Assembly: GCF_001507335.1 (NCBI RefSeq)
Contig: NZ_LMAH01000001.1
Location: forward strand, 310,001-374,000
Direction of reading: 5' to 3'
DNA length: 64,000 nucleotides
Source: Chryseobacterium sp. JAH
GTDB taxonomy: Bacteria > Bacteroidota > Bacteroidia > Flavobacteriales > Weeksellaceae
Below are positions 19,075 to 28,600 of this stretch, one piece after another; position 1 is the stretch's first letter, and every line of letters begins with the position of its first letter. The translations under genes and the position numbers were made by a program. Under the pieces are notes generated by a model. It was not told the DNA's origin and searched no databases. It was given only the letters and a program-made list of their open reading frames with translations.

Positions 19075-19126
19075 TCGCATGATGCGACAAAGCGTGTCGT
19101 TCAATATGATATGAATATCAAACGAC
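19075..19126. promoter_or_regulatory. Two adjacent palindromes upstream of the DUF3347 gene
   Basis: A 13-base palindrome TCGCATGATGCGA (19075-19087) is followed by an inverted repeat GTCGTT (19096-19101) / AACGAC (19121-19126). No T run follows, so a terminator is unlikely. Lying between two putative copper genes, they could be regulator sites or a leader structure; no protein is identified. Confidence 0.35.
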
Positions 19127-19135
19127 TAAGACATT

Positions 19136-19513
19136 CTAAATTCTAAAATTACAATGATTGATAAAGATTGGAACCGACCGCTTTTCCGGCGGAGCATTAA
19201 TCTGGATTTGACTGAACTTTCTCAGTGAAAAGGATTTGTCTGTAAAGAAAAAATGATGTTTCTGAATCTCTGAAATGGTTTGCAGAAAATTAATTTTCAA
19301 AAAATCTGATTTTTGAGAATCATCAACCTTCACCAACTTTACTTCAGTTTTGCAACAGTCTCTTTTTTCCTTGGTTCCGCATTTACTACAGGTATCATCA
19401 GATTTTTGTGTCACTGAAACCAATTCTTTCATACAATAATGCATCTGAAAAACTGCTCCGGAAGAAAAACCGAAGTAGAATATCGAAAATAGTATGGCTA
19501 GAATCTTTTTCAT
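19136..19513 (-). CDS. HYC_CC_PP family protein
   Basis: A small 125-residue exported protein with the three features that name the family: HYC (QMHYCMKEL, directly after the signal peptide), CC (KRDCCKTEVK) with further cysteines CSKCG, and the PP pair (NAPPEKRS). The clustered His/Cys suggest soft-metal binding, likely copper, though the function of the family is not established. The gene lies between a TonB receptor and the DUF3347/multicopper oxidase genes, which fits a metal role. A terminator separates it from the receptor upstream. Confidence 0.82.
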   Translation of the reverse strand: MKKILAILFSIFYFGFSSGAVFQMHYCMKELVSVTQKSDDTCSKCGTKEKRDCCKTEVKLVKVDDSQKSDFLKINFLQTISEIQKHHFFFTDKSFSLRKFSQIQINAPPEKRSVPIFINHCNFRI

Positions 19514-19591
19514 TAACTAAAGCAAAGGTAAAAATATCCGCTGAATGATTGTTACAAAATTGTGTGATATTGTTATAAAATTAAGGATAAT

Positions 19592-19623
19592 ACAAAAGCT
19601 CCTAAAATTTCAGGAGCTTTTGT
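19592..19623 (-). terminator. Intrinsic terminator of the TonB receptor gene
   Basis: A 12-bp perfect stem (ACAAAAGCTCCT / AGGAGCTTTTGT) with an 8-base loop, 25 bases after the receptor stop codon. Confidence 0.8.
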
Positions 19624-19647
19624 ATATTTTTGATAAAAGTTCAAATT

Positions 19648-21852
19648 TTATTTAATCTTAAACTCCAGCTTCACATTGAAAAATCTTCCGGTTAAACGAA
19701 CTGGAACCGGATACATTAAATTCGTATTGGCATCGGTAATCCACTGATTGGAAACAGTATTATTGATATTAAATGCATTAAACACCTGTACTCCTAAAGT
19801 CAATTCATCAAAATTACTCAAAAAACCATAACTCTGTTTCTTTTCTTTGGCATCTACAAATGCATAAGAAAGCCCTAAATCAACTCTCTTGTAAGAAGGT
19901 AGCGTTTTCTGGTACTGATAAGGATCTGTGAAAACTGGCGCCCCGTTGGGCAACCCCATGGCATACGTTAAAGTTAAGTTGACGCGCATTTGCGGAAATT
20001 TTGGCATATAATCCTGATAAAACATCGCAAATCTGAATCGCTGATCTGTAGGCCTTGGGATATCTCCTCTCCCATCTATATTTTCATAAACCCTTGCATA
20101 ACTAGCAGAAAGCCACGAATCTACACCCGGAACAAATTCTCCGAACAAACGGGTATCAATTCCGTATGCATAACCTGAAGCATTATTTTTACCTGAATAA
20201 CGGATTCTTACGTTATCCATGTAATAAGGAATCAGATTATCCATTTTTTTATAGTATGCCTCTGTGGTCAGCTTAAATGGGCGGTCATCAAACTCAAACT
20301 CAAAATCATTGGCAACAATTGCCTGAATAGATCGCTGAGATTTTATATTTTGATTGAAATTTCCATTTAAATCTTTAATTTCCTTGTAAAAAGGTGCCTG
20401 ATAATAAATTCCTCCAGACACTCTGAATAACATGTCGGTATCCCATTCAGGCTTTATCGCAAACTGTGCTCGTGGCGAGAATATCGTTTCATCATTAAAA
20501 CTCCAGTGTGCAACTCTTGCTCCGGCATTTACAAATATTTTGCTTGATCCCCAAAAAAACTTTTGTGAATACTGCGCATATGCCGACAGCCTGGTTGGCT
20601 CAATATGATTACTTCCTGCAATGCTGTAGTAAAGATCTAAATCTGAAGCATCTGGAAATCTTGGGTCATCTACAGGGTGTGGAATACTGTAACCTGAGGA
20701 ATCAACTAACTTATACTCGTTGGTAAGATCTCTTAAATTTTCTTTTTCAAATTTAAAACCAACTTCTATATCCGTATTTACATTGGGTGAAAAACGTGTT
20801 CTAAACTGAGTTCCGTAAGTTCTTACAAAAAGATCATTTCTTGCATGCTCTATTTGTCCGCCAACATCATAGGACGTAATAGGATTACCTGTAATGGGAT
20901 CAAATGTCTGCAAAATATAGCTTGAAGCAATTGTATAGTATTCTTTTTCTCTGTTCTGATACGCAAAACTATCTAAGGTAAATCTCCATTTATCAGACGG
21001 TTTATAGTTCATAGAAAATGTCCCCATCATATTTTTGTACTGATCATTTTCTTTACCGTTATAAAAAACAGAAAGATTGATGGGCTTCTGTAAAGATCCA
21101 AAATCTACAGAACGCTCTTTGGGATACATTTCATAGTCATTTTTTGAATAGTATCCAATAAAGGACATTGTGAACTTGTCATTAAAATGATAGTTAAGAT
21201 ACGTCTGAAAATCAAAATATTTGGGATTAAAATCAGTATCCTCATTCAGGGTATTGAGTACAAGATTTGTATTTCTGTATCGTCCTGAAAATAATGCGGT
21301 CAATTTATTGTTCTTTGAAGCTAAACCAGTTGTCAGTCTTCCACCAATTAAACTTGCCTCTCCTGAAAGTTCAAATTTTTCCGGCTCACGATAATAGATA
21401 TTTAAAGCTGAAGACATTTTATCACCATATCTAGGTTCAAAACCTCCGGCAGAGAAGTTCACCGTAGAAACCATATCAGGGTTGATAATACTTAAACCTT
21501 CTTGCTGAGAATTTCTAATGAGAAAAGGTCTGTAGATCTCGATATCGTTGATATAGATAAGGTTTTCATCATAGTTTCCGCCACGCACCATATATTGCGA
21601 AGATAGCTCCGTATTTGAATTTACAGAAGGTAGAGTTTTGATAATGCCCTCAATACCACCAGAAATGCTTGCCACATTCTGAGCATCTTTTGCAGATATC
21701 TTTACTGTGGTAAGGTCATTCGTACTTCCGACTGTTTTTTTCTGGAAAACGACTTCCTCAATATCTGTGGTCCTTACCGTATCTCTTTTTTTTGTTTGAG
21801 AGAACACTAACATCGGAACCATAAGGCTCAGTGGTAAAACTAGTTTTTTCAA
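19648..21852 (-). CDS. TonB-dependent outer-membrane receptor
   Basis: This 734-residue receptor has a signal peptide (ending VFSQ), a plug domain (about 50-150; SGGIEGIIKTLPSV and YMVRGGNYDENLIYIND) and a 22-strand-type barrel ending in alternating hydrophobic residues (FNVKLEFKIK). EEVVF near residue 32 is a possible TonB box. It lacks the carboxypeptidase-regulatory-like N-terminal domain common in SusC-type receptors. The substrate is not readable; the next genes downstream (HYC_CC_PP, DUF3347, multicopper oxidase) suggest a metal or metal chelate. It starts 42 bp after kdsA. Confidence 0.9.
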   Translation of the reverse strand: MKKLVLPLSLMVPMLVFSQTKKRDTVRTTDIEEVVFQKKTVGSTNDLTTVKISAKDAQNVASISGGIEGIIKTLPSVNSNTELSSQYMVRGGNYDENLIYINDIEIYRPFLIRNSQQEGLSIINPDMVSTVNFSAGGFEPRYGDKMSSALNIYYREPEKFELSGEASLIGGRLTTGLASKNNKLTALFSGRYRNTNLVLNTLNEDTDFNPKYFDFQTYLNYHFNDKFTMSFIGYYSKNDYEMYPKERSVDFGSLQKPINLSVFYNGKENDQYKNMMGTFSMNYKPSDKWRFTLDSFAYQNREKEYYTIASSYILQTFDPITGNPITSYDVGGQIEHARNDLFVRTYGTQFRTRFSPNVNTDIEVGFKFEKENLRDLTNEYKLVDSSGYSIPHPVDDPRFPDASDLDLYYSIAGSNHIEPTRLSAYAQYSQKFFWGSSKIFVNAGARVAHWSFNDETIFSPRAQFAIKPEWDTDMLFRVSGGIYYQAPFYKEIKDLNGNFNQNIKSQRSIQAIVANDFEFEFDDRPFKLTTEAYYKKMDNLIPYYMDNVRIRYSGKNNASGYAYGIDTRLFGEFVPGVDSWLSASYARVYENIDGRGDIPRPTDQRFRFAMFYQDYMPKFPQMRVNLTLTYAMGLPNGAPVFTDPYQYQKTLPSYKRVDLGLSYAFVDAKEKKQSYGFLSNFDELTLGVQVFNAFNINNTVSNQWITDANTNLMYPVPVRLTGRFFNVKLEFKIK

Positions 21853-21894
21853 AAGAAATTATTTAGAATTCTAAAATTAAGTATTTTTTAACAA

Positions 21895-22704
21895 TTACAA
21901 AATGGATTCTCTTACTCTTGTCAGTTTTTGTAACAAATCTTCTAATAAATCAAGTCGAAGCATGTTGGCACCATCAGATAGAGCGGTTTCCGGTGTAGGA
22001 TGCGTTTCAATGAAAATCCCATCTGCGCCAACGGCAATTCCTGCTTTGGCAACAGTTTCTATCAGGTCCGGTCTTCCTCCTGTCACTCCTGAACTTTGAT
22101 TGGGTTGCTGAAGAGAATGCGTAACATCCAAAATAACAGGAGCAAAAGCTCTCATCGTAGGAATTCCTCTGTAATCAACGATCAAATCGGTATATCCGAA
22201 AGAATTTCCTCTTTCAATGATTGCAACTTTTTGGTTGTCAGAATCTGTCACTTTCTGAACTGCAAACTTCATCGATTCAGGAGAAAGAAACTGTCCTTTT
22301 TTCAGTGAAACACATTTCCCTGTTTTTGCTGCAGCAACTAACAAGTCTGTCTGACGAACCAAAAATGCAGGAATCTGCAATACATCAACATATTGAGCTG
22401 CCAGAGCTGCATGCTCGTTTTCGTGAATATCTGTTGTCGTAGGAATGTTGAAAGTCTCCCCTACTTTTTTAAGAATTTCCAGAGATTTTCCTTCACCAAT
22501 TGAAGTAAAAGAATCTACTCTGCTTCTGTTGGCTTTCTTAAAACTTCCTTTAAAAATGTATGGAATATTGTATTTATTGGTCAGCTCAATTACTTTTTCG
22601 GCAATTCTCAGAGCCATATCTTCACCTTCTATGATGCATGGTCCTGCAATTAAAAAAAAGTTTTTTGAATCTTTGTGTTGTATGTTATCTAAGTACTGAA
22701 TCAT
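21895..22704 (-). CDS. kdsA: 3-deoxy-8-phosphooctulonate synthase (KDO-8-P synthase)
   Basis: A 269-residue enzyme that condenses phosphoenolpyruvate with arabinose 5-phosphate in KDO synthesis for LPS. Family motifs are AGPCIIEG, KGSFKKANRS, TDIHE, QIPAFLVRQTD, ERGNSFGY and SGVTGGRPDLI. The cysteine in AGPC, with His in DVTHS, Glu in IETH and Asp in SDGANM, fits the metal-dependent class; the E. coli type has Asn in place of Cys. The start overlaps the stop of the upstream TPR gene by 4 bp, indicating translational coupling. kdsB lies 23 kb away in the same window. Confidence 0.95.
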   Translation of the reverse strand: MIQYLDNIQHKDSKNFFLIAGPCIIEGEDMALRIAEKVIELTNKYNIPYIFKGSFKKANRSRVDSFTSIGEGKSLEILKKVGETFNIPTTTDIHENEHAALAAQYVDVLQIPAFLVRQTDLLVAAAKTGKCVSLKKGQFLSPESMKFAVQKVTDSDNQKVAIIERGNSFGYTDLIVDYRGIPTMRAFAPVILDVTHSLQQPNQSSGVTGGRPDLIETVAKAGIAVGADGIFIETHPTPETALSDGANMLRLDLLEDLLQKLTRVRESIL

Positions 22705-23567
22705 AGGATTTTACTTTGTTTTTCTTTAATTATACTTTCTAATTGTTGAATATTTTTCTGATAACGGTCAATATTGGGTTCAGACTTTAATTCTTTCAGC
22801 CACTTTTGGGCAACATCCAAATTACCGTTATGTGCACTTAGTGCAATGGTATTGATTAACGCTTCTATTTTGTTATTTTGAGTTTTAAAGGATGAAATAT
22901 TTTTTGATAAAAAATCATCAGCTTCCTTTACTTTATTTTGATTGACAAGTGAATAAATATATTCTTTTTTTATTAAATCGTCTGCTTTTCCTCTTTTCAG
23001 GACGTCATTTGAGATTTTTTCGGCTTCAGCAAATTTTCCTAAAGCGTTGTATGCAAAAGTCAGCTCGAAAAATAATTTTTGTGAATCGTATTTCTCATTA
23101 TACAGCGTTTCCAGTTTAGGAAGTGCTATATTTGAAGCTCCTGCACCGTTGGCACTGCTTAATTTATTCACAAGAAGCTCTTTGGCAGGAAGTTTTGAAG
23201 CATAATATTTTAAAAAGTCTGGCACGACGGGAAGCCCAAACTGTTTTGTCACATTTTGAGATAAAACAGCAACTTTTAAACCTAGATTCTCCCAACGAAC
23301 AATCATACTTCCAGATTGATTGGTATAAGAATCTACTTTGACAAAATTTCCTTCTACAATTTTAAAATCACCGTAATACTTGAATGAATATCCCGCAACA
23401 TCGTCATAGTAAGGAACTCCAAAAATGTATTTAGTTTCCTGATCTTTTTTCGGTAAAGCTACGTAAGAATTTTCAGCATCAAAAAACGATGTGTCAAATT
23501 TCAATTCTGTTTGCGCATGGGTGATTACAGAGAATGACAGTACAAATGCAAATAAAAGTTTTTTCAT
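22701..23567 (-). CDS. Exported TPR-like protein
   Basis: A 288-residue protein with a signal peptide (ending THAQ), an N-terminal beta-rich part (about 20-110) without a recognised motif, and helical repeats in the second half (about 140-285) with TPR-like pairs (FELTFAYNALGKFAEAEKI, IYSLVNQNKVKEADDFL, ALSAHNGNLDVAQKWL). Likely periplasmic and protein-binding. It overlaps the DUF1697 gene upstream and kdsA downstream by 4 bp each, so the three are translationally coupled. Any role in LPS synthesis is only suggested by this coupling. Confidence 0.78.
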   Translation of the reverse strand: MKKLLFAFVLSFSVITHAQTELKFDTSFFDAENSYVALPKKDQETKYIFGVPYYDDVAGYSFKYYGDFKIVEGNFVKVDSYTNQSGSMIVRWENLGLKVAVLSQNVTKQFGLPVVPDFLKYYASKLPAKELLVNKLSSANGAGASNIALPKLETLYNEKYDSQKLFFELTFAYNALGKFAEAEKISNDVLKRGKADDLIKKEYIYSLVNQNKVKEADDFLSKNISSFKTQNNKIEALINTIALSAHNGNLDVAQKWLKELKSEPNIDRYQKNIQQLESIIKEKQSKIL

Positions 23568-24094
23568 ACGTGAATTTTTTTCAAAATTTTCTCAAATGTA
23601 TTGATATTTCTGCTGGTAAACTGATCTTTCATACTTTTCTTATCTAAAATTTTTCCGAATGTTGAATCTAAGGTATTTCCTTTCGGAACCTGCCAGTAGA
23701 AATTACTGTTGACTATTTTCGCATCTTCATTTTCTGTCTGTGAAGCGGTTTCAAATTCTTTTATCAGAATTTTCTCAATATTTTCATTCCCTATAAATGT
23801 GTAAACATGCAAACTGTCATTTTTATTAAACGGGTTTGAACTCCAAAAATTTTCGATTTCTCTCTGAGTTTTCACGAAAAGAAAAGCTTCATAACTGAAA
23901 TAATCAGACATGGCTTTTTCAAGAATAATTTTGAGATCTTCTGCTTTTTGATCAGAAGAAAAAACAATATTTCCGGAAGCTAAAACTGAAACCACATCAT
24001 GCATTCCTGCATTTTTGAACACTTCGCAGACTTCCACCATTTTCATGTTGGTTCCTTTTACATTCACTCCGCGTAAGAAAGCACAGTATTTCAT
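23564..24094 (-). CDS. DUF1697 domain protein
   Basis: A 176-residue cytosolic protein beginning YCAFLRGVNVKGTNMKM, the hallmark of DUF1697, followed by SVLASGNIVFSS and, later, FTSRNINTFEKIL, which matches the family's TxRNxxT ending. The family has ferredoxin-like folds and no established function. The gene is 12 bp after the GT-C-like membrane protein and overlaps the next gene by 4 bp, so it is part of one operon running to kdsA. Confidence 0.88.
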   Translation of the reverse strand: MKYCAFLRGVNVKGTNMKMVEVCEVFKNAGMHDVVSVLASGNIVFSSDQKAEDLKIILEKAMSDYFSYEAFLFVKTQREIENFWSSNPFNKNDSLHVYTFIGNENIEKILIKEFETASQTENEDAKIVNSNFYWQVPKGNTLDSTFGKILDKKSMKDQFTSRNINTFEKILKKIHV

Positions 24095-24106
24095 GTTTTT
24101 ATAGTT

Positions 24107-25597
24107 TTACAGTTTAATTTTCTCGTAGAGATTGTAATCAGTTCCCGAAGGTTTCAATTTATATATTTTATCAAGAATTTTATTATCGCTTTGTAAGTGA
24201 TTTTTTATTCTAAATTCATTGAGTAATTTGTAATGAGTTTTATAATAGTAGGCATCTTTTCCATCGAATAGATTTTTGTATGAAAGAAGATATTTAGGCT
24301 TCCTTTTTTTAACGGTGTTAAGCCAATAATTAGGTTTATCGTTTTTGATTTCTGCCTGAATTTGTTTATCGACCAATCCTACTTCGTCAATGGTTTTTAA
24401 ACCTGAAAAATAAGGAATATAGCCTGCGGGTTCAAGCAAAATCCATTGTTTTTTATCCTTTTCGTACATGTTTAGAAACAACCCGATTGATCTTCTGTAA
24501 TTCCATTCACCATTTCCGGTTGCGATAGAATGTACCGTTTGGAAAGCCAGCATTGGCAAAATATAAAAAATAATCAATGCCGTAAGCCACCAGTTTCTTT
24601 TTACTTTCTGTTCTAAAATAAAGATCAAAACCGGAACGAAAAGCAGAATCTGCGGAATCCAATAATACCAGTCAAAAAGGCTTTTCTGTGAAAGAAAAAT
24701 AATCTGTTTTATCCAGGCAAACAAGAAAATAATCCAAAGGAAGTAATTTCTTTGATCCCGCTGTCTAATTAAGAAAATAAAACACAGCAATTCAAAAACT
24801 GCAATTATAATCGTAAAGGGATTGAAATCTCCGGGAATTTTTAGCATTCCCCAGAAGTTACCATAATTTAATCTGAAGTATTCGAAATCCTGATTTAACG
24901 TGTAGACTCGGTCGTAAGCCAGTTTTTTGGCAACTATGGTATTATTTATAATCTCCCCAAAATAAAACCAGTTGAAAGCCAAAGCCGCAGAAACTCCTAA
25001 AATTCCACCTAGAATATAGACCCATTTTATTTTTCTGTTCCAAAAAGTATCAACCAAAAAGACAATTCCGAGGAAAATAACCGAATCGATTCTTGTGAAT
25101 AAAACCAAGATTGGAAATACAATGAGTGCCCATTTTTTCTCTTTTCTGAAACCATAATAAAGCAAAGCCATTTCTAGAAAAAATAAAATTCCGTACTCCA
25201 TTCCGAGTATTGAAATCTTGATGGATGGCGGTAATAGCCCAAAAAGAAAGATGAAAATTGCCTTATGCAAAGGATTTTTTAGTAATAAATGAGAAAGAAA
25301 TAAACTACCAATGGTGAAAAGAACAGTGTTTATAACCAAAAGAGGTTCAATGAAGTTCTCTTTTCCAAAAATCAAATTAAAAAAATAAGAAACAAAAACG
25401 TAAAGATGCGTTGTAGAAGCCGAAATTTTAGTACCTCCGTTGAACCCAATCACCCCATAATCCAGTAAATTCTGGGCAACTCTCCAAGTGATAAAAGCGT
25501 CTTCCTGAATATGGTGCGTCAGGAGAAAATAGAGCTTTGCAATTACTGCAAATATGACTGCGTATAATGGAAGATTCTTGTTTGTATTCTCGGCCAT
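24107..25597 (-). CDS. Polytopic membrane protein, probable GT-C glycosyltransferase
   Basis: A 496-residue protein with about 10 membrane helices and a hydrophilic C-terminal third (from about 370). The first periplasmic loop carries the acidic pair in HIQEDAFITWR, followed by FNGGTKISASTTHLY; an acidic motif in this loop is typical of GT-C enzymes that use lipid-linked sugar donors. The frame stays open upstream to 25765, but that extension overlaps the DUF2723 gene and its terminator; the ATG at 25597 precedes the first membrane helix. The donor and acceptor are unknown. Confidence 0.72.
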   Translation of the reverse strand: MAENTNKNLPLYAVIFAVIAKLYFLLTHHIQEDAFITWRVAQNLLDYGVIGFNGGTKISASTTHLYVFVSYFFNLIFGKENFIEPLLVINTVLFTIGSLFLSHLLLKNPLHKAIFIFLFGLLPPSIKISILGMEYGILFFLEMALLYYGFRKEKKWALIVFPILVLFTRIDSVIFLGIVFLVDTFWNRKIKWVYILGGILGVSAALAFNWFYFGEIINNTIVAKKLAYDRVYTLNQDFEYFRLNYGNFWGMLKIPGDFNPFTIIIAVFELLCFIFLIRQRDQRNYFLWIIFLFAWIKQIIFLSQKSLFDWYYWIPQILLFVPVLIFILEQKVKRNWWLTALIIFYILPMLAFQTVHSIATGNGEWNYRRSIGLFLNMYEKDKKQWILLEPAGYIPYFSGLKTIDEVGLVDKQIQAEIKNDKPNYWLNTVKKRKPKYLLSYKNLFDGKDAYYYKTHYKLLNEFRIKNHLQSDNKILDKIYKLKPSGTDYNLYEKIKL

Positions 25598-25652
25598 CGC
25601 TTTTTTTTGTTGCACAAATATAATTCTATTATTCTTGAATATCAACATAAAA

Positions 25653-25676
25653 AAAACGGAACCGAAGTTCCGTTTT
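25653..25676 (-). terminator. Intrinsic terminator of the DUF2723 gene
   Basis: A perfect 10-bp stem (AAAACGGAAC / GTTCCGTTTT) with a UUCG tetraloop on the minus-strand RNA, followed by a T run. Confidence 0.88.
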
Positions 25677-25697
25677 AAAGTATCTGCAAACAGTTTT

Positions 25698-28600
25698 TTA
25701 CTGTGTAGCTTTGATAATTGCATTGGTAATCTGATCTTCTTTTTCTTTCGAATACATCGAATCAAAAGGTTGCATCACATCAAATAAGTACTGATAAAAT
25801 GGCGTGATTCGCTGTACATTTTCAGACTCTTTCATCGCTTTTTCTTTCCCCATCTGCTGAAGATCTTTGATGAATACATTAAATTTCTTATCAATCGGCT
25901 CAATAGATTTCACCAAATAAGCATATGCTTTCTGATTCTGACCTATTTTCTTGTAAGCATCTGTAACAGCCGACACAACAAGAGAATATTCCATAGGTTT
26001 TGATCTCATCTGTCTTCCTACAAATCTTTGATCTGCTTTGCTTAAAGTAAGATAGTAATCATACTCCTCAAAAATTCCTTTCTTAAGAATCTCTGCTAAT
26101 TTTAATGCCTTTTGCTCTTGTCCGGCCACGATGTAACCGTAAACCATTGAACTTAAAGAACGTGGGTCATTGTATTTCTCTGCAGGAATTTCTTTTGCTG
26201 CGATATCTAAAATTTCTAAAGCTTTAGCTTTCTGACCACTCAAGGCCAATGTTGCAGCAGCTCTGCTTGCGGAACTTCTATAGCTCATAATATTTGAAGT
26301 AGCTGTTTCGTCAAAATGAACGTTCAGATCTTTGAAGTTACCCCACTTAAAGTTTTTCACAACATTATACAAGGAGTTTGCATCTACTCTACCCATTTCT
26401 CCGTCACTGCTTCTTGGTGTACGAATTGGAACCAACCTGTAACTGAAACCGTCAAACTGAAGATACTCGTCTAAGAAGAAAATATTTTCGCTGTCATAAA
26501 CTCCGCCTGAAGAGAAATTGATTGGTCTCTTCCAATCAAAGTTCGCTAAAATATCAAACATCATCAGGTTGTTTTTGTACAAGGTTCCTGATTTGTAATC
26601 AATCATAATTTGATCAACTGTATTTGGAAGATCAGCAGGATTGATAATTCCTGCTTTAACTGCATTTTGCTTATTTACAGGTAAAATAAATTTGTTTACA
26701 GGTAAGAAATTATACTTTTCATAACGGGCTTCACCAAAAATCATTTTTAAAACTTCATCTTTTTCCGGTGATTTTATTTTAAGGAAATTCACTGCCTCTT
26801 TTAAAGTCATCGAATCCTGAACAAGGTATTTTTCGAATGGCTTAATCATTTGCTCAGGAGCACCTGCTTCCTTTAAATTACTGATAACTCCCTTCCAATC
26901 ATCTTTTTTCATCAGATAGATCTGATCATTTACACCATCTCTGTAATCATCGTGTGACAGTTGACTAGGAATAGGACTTGCATTGTAAGTTTTTCTTTTA
27001 ACCTGATCAATGTTCCAAGGTGTTGAAAGAAGAGTGAAATTCACCACTTTCACATCATCACGGAATCTTTCAGTTTCCTGCATTGCCCAGACAGGATAAG
27101 TATCATTGTCACCATATACGAAGAGGATATCGTCTTTCGGTAGAGATTTTAACATTGAATATGAATAATCATATGCCGTATATCTTCCGCTTCTGTCGTG
27201 AACATTATAATTCTGGAAGCCCATCATTAAAGGGATTGCCATTAATACAACACCAAATCCTATGTTGGCAACATTAGATTTTACTTTTGACTGTAAGTAC
27301 CAGAGAATTGCACCGGCTCCGAGCCCTATCCAAATAGCAAAGGCGTAAAAGGAACCAACTACTGCATAATCTCTTTCTCTCGGCTCGAAAGGTTTCATTC
27401 CGGTGTAGAAAACAATTCCCACACTGGTTAATATAAATAATGAAAGAAGTGCGTAAAATCTTCCAAAGTCTCTCATAAACTGGAAGTAACATCCGATTAT
27501 TCCTAGCAATAATGGCAGAAAAAAGAATGCTACAGTACTTTCATTTTTAAATTTTGAAGGCATCGCATCCTGGCTTCCCCATAGGGTATTGTCAATTGCA
27601 GGAATTCCGGAAATCCAGTTCCCTCTTGTATTCTCACTGTTTCCTTCCAGGTCATTCTGTCTTCCTGCAAAGTTCCACAACAGATATCTGATAAAATAAT
27701 ATCCATTTTGGAATGTAATAAAATAATCCATATTCTGAGCCAAAGAAGGTCTTTGAACAGTAATCAGCTCATATGGTTTTACCTTTAAATAATCTGCCGG
27801 AGTAATTGTTTTATCTTCATATTTTCCTCTTAGTTCCTCAAAAATTTCTTTAGCCTGAGGATCATCTGCGATATTTTCGTTTGCATAATTAAACTGAAAA
27901 TCCGGTGCGCCATACATCGACATATAATTCGCCATGACGTCTTTGTCTTCACTAAACATCCTTGGCATTAAGCTCACATACGCTGGGTTGAAAACGTAAT
28001 TGAAACGCTCACTTGTCTTTAGATAAGTACCAGTTTTCTCATCTTTTTCAAAAACGTCACCGGTTTTTGTTGTTTTAAAACTTCCGTCCTCATTCTTTTC
28101 AATTCCGCTGTTATCCAAAAATGCAGTATAGTTTTGACCGTAAATTGTTGGCCAGTCACCATATTGCTCTCTATTATAATAATCAAGCATACCAATAGCG
28201 GTATCCGGATCATTTAAGTTCATTGGCGGATTAGCATTGGCTCTGATCGGAATTACCATCCAGCAAGAGAAACCAATCATCATATAGACAACAGATAAGG
28301 CAATCGTCTGGTAAATATTTTTCTTTGCCTGTCTCGCATATTTCAGAATAAAATAGCAGATAGCCACCAAAATAATGAAACCTGCAATCGTTCCCGAATG
28401 GAAAGGAAGACCTATACCATTAACAAAGAATATTTCAAGTTTTCCAAATAATGACATGATTACCGGGAAAATAATTTTGAAAACAATAATTAAGATCCCT
28501 AGTGTAATTGCATTAGCCCAAAAGAAATTCTTCCAGGTAAATTCATAGTTTCTTGCGTAATATACTAAGCAGACTGCAGGAATTGCCAACATACACATCA

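Noticed and set aside
25598..25765. 56-codon upstream extension of the GT-C-like protein
   Set aside because: It overlaps the DUF2723 coding sequence and its terminator; the membrane protein N-terminus fits the ATG at 25597.
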